Source: Clostridia bacterium
GTDB lineage: Bacteria; Bacillota_A; Clostridia; TANB77; CAG-508
Direction of reading: 5' to 3'
NCBI GenBank assembly: GCA_017621295.1
Contig: JAGATI010000055.1
Location: forward strand, 1 to 5,496
Length of the DNA stretch: 5,496 nt
Position numbers and translations under genes: made by a program. Under the pieces are notes generated by a model that was not told the DNA's origin, did not search any database, and saw only the letters and a list, made by a program, of their open reading frames with translations. Of this stretch, positions 4,905-5,496 are shown piece by piece. Positions within the stretch are counted from its first letter, which is position 1, and each line of letters begins with the position of its first letter.

Positions 4905-5411
4905 TTATTTTGACTTATATTTCAATTCTTGAATAGCAGTATCTATTAAATTCATTTGCTCTGTTGATACTTCTGGATTAGAATATTTTCCAGTTTCTCT
5001 ATTGAAATTATTATAATATTTATTTTCAAACTTTTTTGTTTGTATTCTTAATTTACTTACTGCTCTTAATTGATCTATTTTACAATATGAAAATCCTTCA
5101 AAGTCTTCAATTTCTCCAATATCAATAACAACATCTGACTCATTTTTCTTACTTGTTAAAGGAGCAACCAATACAGTACCAACATTTGGTCTTGAATATA
5201 AGACAATAGCAGGGTGTGAATGATTTAATTCTTGACCAATATTAACTCCAAAATCTACCCATACTACTTGTTTTCTAGTTACATATGGTACATAGTTTAG
5301 TTGTTCATTTTTATTAACTTTATTTAATTTATATATTTGCTCAGCAAACCATTTTTCTAATTCTTGTCGCTGATTATTATTCAATTTATTTAATTCATCA
5401 TTTATATTCAA
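4905..5411 (-). CDS. PemK/MazF-family toxin-like protein
   Basis: MazF/PemK proteins are sequence-specific endoribonucleases, normally held by an antitoxin encoded just upstream. The 168-aa product has the family core at about residues 47-125: KQVVWVDFGVNIGQELN (47-63), HPAIVLYS (66-73), GTVLVAPLTSK (78-88) and YCKIDQLRAVSKLRI (109-123). In classical MazF an Arg-Pro pair holds the catalytic Arg; here the position reads H66-P67. The catalytic Thr equivalent is likely T86. Residues 1-45 form a charged helical extension absent from the 110-aa classical toxins, and about 45 residues follow the core, so this belongs to a longer subgroup. The start is TTG at 5411, fixed by a perfect AGGAGG (5425-5420) 8 bases upstream; ATG codons just inside are out of frame. 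No antitoxin-like gene lies upstream within the 85 bases available; one could lie outside the window, or the HD gene downstream may be the partner. RNase activity is not certain. Confidence 0.82.
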   Translation of the reverse strand: MNINDELNKLNNNQRQELEKWFAEQIYKLNKVNKNEQLNYVPYVTRKQVVWVDFGVNIGQELNHSHPAIVLYSRPNVGTVLVAPLTSKKNESDVVIDIGEIEDFEGFSYCKIDQLRAVSKLRIQTKKFENKYYNNFNRETGKYSNPEVSTEQMNLIDTAIQELKYKSK

Positions 5412-5419
5412 AGTTGATG

Positions 5420-5425
5420 CCTCCT
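5420..5425 (-). promoter_or_regulatory. Strong ribosome binding site for the TTG start at 5411
   Basis: AGGAGG on the minus strand (5425-5420) is the best Shine-Dalgarno in the window. Its 8-base gap to TTG 5411 fixes the rare start codon; a strong site with a weak start codon is a common way to set a moderate output. Confidence 0.8.
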
Positions 5426-5444
5426 AAAAGTAAAATTCCATATT

Positions 5445-5473
5445 ATAATAGCATATATTTAGATATTTTTCTA
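5445..5473 (-). promoter_or_regulatory. Promoter for the MazF-like/HD unit
   Basis: On the minus strand TAGAAA (5473-5468, four of six to TTGACA) is followed after 17 bases by TATTAT (5450-5445), which is preceded by TGC, making an extended -10. A perfect TATAAT overlaps at 5447-5442 but lacks a spaced -35. The start would fall about 20 bases before the AGGAGG, leaving a short leader. The last bases of the window (5474-5496) show no other feature. Confidence 0.5.
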
Positions 5474-5496
5474 CATAAAATGATATATTTGCAAAA

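Overview
The window is strongly AT-rich, with short intergenic gaps and purine-rich Shine-Dalgarno sites. Its gene families (RepA_N, TnpV, MobC plus MOBP-type relaxase, MazF/PemK) are typical of mobile elements of low-GC Bacillota, most likely Clostridia. TGG encodes Trp and TGA acts as a stop, so nothing suggests an alternative code. The segment looks like part of a mobilizable plasmid or an integrated mobilizable element; host and element boundaries are not visible.

Layout. (1) Positions 1-939, plus strand: the end of a RepA_N replication initiator, cut by the left edge, followed at close spacing by a TnpV-like transposon protein. (2) Positions 951-1877, plus strand: a self-contained unit with an extended -10 promoter, a 269-aa protein with a C-terminal GNAT acetyltransferase domain, and a terminator. 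It looks like cargo. (3) Positions 1911-2027: a dense, interlocking set of inverted repeats, proposed here as the origin of transfer. (4) Positions 2061-3688, plus strand: mobC (ribbon-helix-helix accessory protein) and a MOBP/VirD2-type relaxase, translationally coupled. (5) Positions 3682-3714: a perfect 14-bp hairpin between the convergent gene sets, whose T-rich tail favours termination of the minus-strand unit. (6) Positions 3781-5411, minus strand: a MazF/PemK-like protein with a TTG start and a strong ribosome binding site, followed by an HD-domain phosphohydrolase gene split into two overlapping frames by a one-base shift.

How they work together. RepA would replicate the element. MobC and the relaxase would nick oriT and pilot the strand through a conjugation apparatus supplied by another element, since no coupling protein or secretion genes are present here. 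The GNAT unit and the MazF/HD pair are probably accessory, the latter possibly a stabilization or defence module. The most unusual items are the A-B-A'-B' repeat architecture upstream of mobC, the frameshift in the HD gene at a CTT-T site resembling the slip codon of prfB, and the MazF-like protein that lacks a recognizable antitoxin and has His-Pro where classical MazF has Arg-Pro.
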